From Hydrogenovibrio sp. UBA650 (GTDB lineage Bacteria > Pseudomonadota > Gammaproteobacteria > Thiomicrospirales > Thiomicrospiraceae): a stretch of 7,894 nucleotides of DNA. The first letter of the stretch is position 1. Each line of letters begins with the position of its first letter. Made by a program: the position numbers and the translations under genes. This document shows positions 5,349-7,894 of the stretch, piece after piece. The stretch lies in assembly GCA_002299245.1 (NCBI GenBank), contig DBOI01000041.1, forward strand, positions 1 through 7,894, in the 5' to 3' direction. Below the pieces are notes generated by a model. That model made no database searches, was not told where the DNA came from, and saw only the letters and a list, made by a program, of their open reading frames with translations.

Positions 5349-5356
5349 GGTATATT
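5348..5356 (+). promoter_or_regulatory. candidate extended -10 promoter of the Lon-like gene
   Basis: TGG-TATATT (5348-5356) matches an extended -10 element (TGn then TATAAT-like). No -35 hexamer is present upstream, where the terminator stem lies. Transcription would begin near 5363, giving a leader of only about 8 bases before the ATG at 5371, which fits the absence of a Shine-Dalgarno site there. Confidence 0.35.
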
Positions 5357-5370
5357 AGATTTGTTTTTTA

Positions 5371-7788
5371 ATGCCAAAAGAAATCCCAGAATATATGCAA
5401 AAACTCTCAGCTAAAAAGCTTTACCGAAACACAGACCTCTCAGCGACTCAATTTAATCCCGAAAAAATCGGCGGCAAAGACAATGAAATCCTCGATTTTA
5501 TGCAGCACTTCCATCCCAGGGCTTATCAGTCGCTGAATTTCGGTTTACATATGAAGCGTAACCACAACCATATTTTTATTATGGGAGAACCGGGTGTCGG
5601 TCGCATAGGTATGACCAAAGCCATGCTCAAAAGATCAGCCAAACAGAAGGATATTCCTAGTGATGTAGTTTTGGTTTCTGATTTTTCTGAGGCGAATAAA
5701 ACCCAGTATCTTTACTTTGCGGCTGGAGAGGGCATTGAGTTTAAAAATGCAGTGGAGTCTTTTGTTACCCAGCTAAAAACCCAGTTACCAGTGTTGTTTG
5801 ATGGACACTCATACCAATTGCGCAGCCAGCAGTTGGATAATGAATTAAGTCGCAAGCAAGAAGAAGTTTTAGAACATTCTTTCAACTTAGCTGAAGAGTT
5901 GAGTATTGCGATTAATCAAGCTGAAAACAACTTTGTGTTGACGGCGGTGATTGACGATAAACATTACCGAGCAGCAGACCTTTCTAGTTTTGATGAGCCG
6001 ACTCAAAAGCACTTTATGAAAGCTTTTGATCAGGTTGAAGAGGCCTTAAATAAAGGTTTGACTCACTTTCCGTTTCTACAGCATGAGTATATGGATGCCG
6101 GCAGAAAACTAAATACAGAAGTGGCTAGAGAGTACCTTGAACCTCTAATAAAAACGCTGAAAATGGAGTTCGGTAAAACTCAGGAAATTAATAATTATCT
6201 TGATCAGTTACAGAAAGGGATTGTTTCTAAGTTGCACCTGTTTTGGGATCAGAATGCGGAACAGGTTACTTCTTCAACTCAAACAAGTATTGAGGAACTG
6301 TTAGCAGAACAACAGGGGTTGTCTGTCTTTGAAGTCAATTTATTAGTGGATAACCGTGAACTCAAGCACGCCCCAATTATTTACGAACAAAATGCGACTA
6401 TGCCGAAGCTGTTTGGTTACACCATCAATTCGGCAGCAGCTAATGCAACAGATACATTAAGTCTGGCCATGAGCCACCAAGCGGGCTTGCTGCAAAAAGC
6501 TAATGGCGGTTTTTTAATTCTCAATATACAGTCGTTGCTTAAAGACCCGGAAATATGGTCTAACCTCAAAGCAGCCCTGATGAGTAAAAAGATGACCTTT
6601 GAAGTGCCATCTTCAAGTAGTGTTGCGCCTTATCATTTACCTGATTTTCCGTTGAAACTAACCTTGGTTTTGGTTGGTCAGGCGGCTCATTTTTATGCTT
6701 TGCAGGAGATTGATGCCCAGTTCAGCCGATTGTTCAAGGTGCAAGTTGAATTTGAAGTCGAACTGGCGAGAACTTCTGAACATGAACTCAGTCTGGCAAA
6801 ACAGCTGGCATCAGAAGTTCAAGATTGGGATAACCTGCCGATAGAGAGCTCAGCGTTTGAACGATTGATCGAGTATGCATCGAGACTGGCGGAAGATGAA
6901 GCCAGGCTTTACAGCAACAAAGCAATTCTAAGAGATGTGCTCGCAGAGGCAAATGCCTTTGCATTGGCTAATGAAGAGGAATCTGTAACCAGAGATACCA
7001 TTGAGAACACCATTCTGCAAAGGGAGTTCCATACTGGGCAGACAGAAGATTATTATCACCGGGCAATCACCGAACAACAGGTATTGATTAATACGGATGG
7101 TGTTCATATTGGGATGGTCAATGGCCTAACTGTATTGACTGTTGGTAAGCAGTCATTTGGTCAACCGGTAAGAATTACTGCTCAGGCTTCTGCAGGCGAT
7201 GAAGGTGTGGTTGATATTGAAAGAGAAGTCGATATGGCAGGCCCGATTCACTCTAAAGGGATGTTGATCATATCTGGCTATTTGCGTGGAAAGTACATGC
7301 GTGATAAAGCTTTAGGCTTCAGTGGTTCAATTGTAATGGAGCAATCTTATAGTGGCGTTGAAGGCGATTCTGCTTCAACTGCGGAGTTGCTGGCTCTGGT
7401 CTCTTCAATTGCCCAAATTCCAATGCGTCAGGACTTGGCCATTACCGGGTCTATCAACCAATTCGGTGAAATTCAGCCGATTGGCGGGATCAATGAGAAA
7501 ATTGAAGGTTTCTATAAAATTTGCGAGGCCAGAGGTTTAACAGGTTCTCAAGGGGTAATTATTCCACAGGCAAACGCGGCACATCTAATGTTGAATGCAA
7601 AAGTCAGAGATGCGGTTGATGCTGGTAATTTCCATGTTTATACCATGAGTCATATTGATGATGCTCTTGAGCTATTTACCGGAATGAAGGCTGGTAAGTT
7701 TAATCAAAAGAAAGGGCGTTTTAGCAAGAAAAGTGTCAATGCTAATGTGGTTGCCGCACTTGAGGCTATGAATGTGAAGTGTGATTAA
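5371..7788 (+). CDS. Lon-like (LonB/LonC-type) protease with degenerate ATPase motifs
   Basis: A cytoplasmic Lon-family protease of 805 residues, the size of the proteobacterial AAA_32-plus-Lon_C proteins. The N-terminal part (about 10-85) leads into a nucleotide-binding fold. A long, charged helical insertion follows (about 150-315), then the rest of the AAA+ domain (about 345-460), a helical lid (470-550) and the Lon peptidase domain (about 565-770). The peptidase dyad is intact: Ser667 in EGDSAS and Lys710 in GGINEK, 43 residues apart as in E. coli Lon. The ATPase motifs are not canonical. The Walker A position reads GEPGVGRI (72-79), with Arg and Ile for Lys and Ser/Thr. The Walker B position reads GFLILNIQ (380-387), with Asn for Asp and no Glu. 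Arg453 in QFSRLFK may be the arginine finger. This suggests weak or no ATP hydrolysis, as reported for LonC. The start lacks a Shine-Dalgarno sequence; Met9 is an alternative. Confidence 0.92.
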   Translation: MPKEIPEYMQKLSAKKLYRNTDLSATQFNPEKIGGKDNEILDFMQHFHPRAYQSLNFGLHMKRNHNHIFIMGEPGVGRIGMTKAMLKRSAKQKDIPSDVVLVSDFSEANKTQYLYFAAGEGIEFKNAVESFVTQLKTQLPVLFDGHSYQLRSQQLDNELSRKQEEVLEHSFNLAEELSIAINQAENNFVLTAVIDDKHYRAADLSSFDEPTQKHFMKAFDQVEEALNKGLTHFPFLQHEYMDAGRKLNTEVAREYLEPLIKTLKMEFGKTQEINNYLDQLQKGIVSKLHLFWDQNAEQVTSSTQTSIEELLAEQQGLSVFEVNLLVDNRELKHAPIIYEQNATMPKLFGYTINSAAANATDTLSLAMSHQAGLLQKANGGFLILNIQSLLKDPEIWSNLKAALMSKKMTFEVPSSSSVAPYHLPDFPLKLTLVLVGQAAHFYALQEIDAQFSRLFKVQVEFEVELARTSEHELSLAKQLASEVQDWDNLPIESSAFERLIEYASRLAEDEARLYSNKAILRDVLAEANAFALANEEESVTRDTIENTILQREFHTGQTEDYYHRAITEQQVLINTDGVHIGMVNGLTVLTVGKQSFGQPVRITAQASAGDEGVVDIEREVDMAGPIHSKGMLIISGYLRGKYMRDKALGFSGSIVMEQSYSGVEGDSASTAELLALVSSIAQIPMRQDLAITGSINQFGEIQPIGGINEKIEGFYKICEARGLTGSQGVIIPQANAAHLMLNAKVRDAVDAGNFHVYTMSHIDDALELFTGMKAGKFNQKKGRFSKKSVNANVVAALEAMNVKCD

Positions 7789-7815
7789 ATAGAGACTTGC
7801 TTAATTCTCTAAAGG

Positions 7816-7894
7816 CTAAAGGAGTTCTTCAAACTCTTCGTCAGTTAAGTTCATAATCTGAGTTTCGATACGTTTAGTTGTTTAGTCCCAGCTT
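7816..7894 (-). pseudogene. possible decayed 3' end of a convergent gene, cut by the window edge
   Basis: On the minus strand a 21-codon stretch ends in TTKRIETQIMNLTDEEFEELL and a TAG stop at 7818-7816. The acidic, amphipathic ending looks like a true protein C-terminus. However, an in-frame TAA at 7884-7882 interrupts it 21 codons before the end, with SWD just upstream at the window edge. It may be a gene broken near its end, an intact small protein starting at the internal ATG (7854; too short to be convincing), or chance. I cannot assign a family. It converges on the Lon-like gene with 27 bp between stops. Confidence 0.3.

Noticed and set aside
7352..7540. 62-codon plus-strand open frame inside the Lon-like gene
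   Set aside because: It overlaps the peptidase active-site region in another frame and shows no protein-like features.
7790..7811. Terminator between the Lon-like gene and the right-edge fragment
   Set aside because: TAGAGA/TCTCTA forms only a 6-bp stem with a 10-base loop and two G-C pairs, and no T run follows.

Overview
The window looks like chromosomal DNA of a gammaproteobacterium, AT-rich (roughly 40% G+C by eye), with a sulfur-oxidising lifestyle. The clues are a GreB of clear proteobacterial type, a sulfide:quinone oxidoreductase (SQR)-like flavoprotein, an outer-membrane-type lipoprotein signal on a TesA-like esterase and a Lon-family protease with an AAA_32-like N-terminal part. 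The gene mix and protein style recall Thiomicrospira/Thiomicrorhabdus-type sulfur oxidisers, but the genus is an inference. I see no rRNA, tRNA, CRISPR array, transposase or phage gene.

Layout, left to right. (1) A small two-helix membrane protein (minus) diverges from a TesA/GDSL-type lipoprotein esterase (plus) that keeps its first three sequence blocks and has lost its C-terminal third. (2) A minus-strand pair: a secreted protein of unknown function followed 21 bp later by greB. (3) An SQR-like flavoprotein (minus), ending in a good hairpin terminator. (4) A 283-bp AT-rich gap with inverted repeats and a candidate promoter for the SQR gene. (5) A PLP enzyme of the ACC deaminase/D-cysteine desulfhydrase family (minus). 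(6) Divergent from it, an ammonium transporter gene broken by a T-run frameshift, a Trp-to-TGA stop and a large internal deletion. (7) A strong terminator, and only 22 bp later an 805-aa Lon-like protease whose peptidase dyad is intact while its Walker A and B motifs look degenerate. (8) At the right edge, a possible decayed 3' end of a convergent gene.

Themes. Two genes (the esterase and amt) are clearly broken and a third fragment may be, while the genes between them are intact. This suggests local or genome-wide erosion, or errors in a draft assembly; only the amt frameshift is of the kind that sequencing error easily explains. The PLP enzyme could release sulfide from D-cysteine beside an enzyme that oxidises sulfide, a plausible but unproven link. 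The most interesting intact protein is the Lon-like protease, which may work without ATP as described for LonC. No wholly new multi-gene system is evident.
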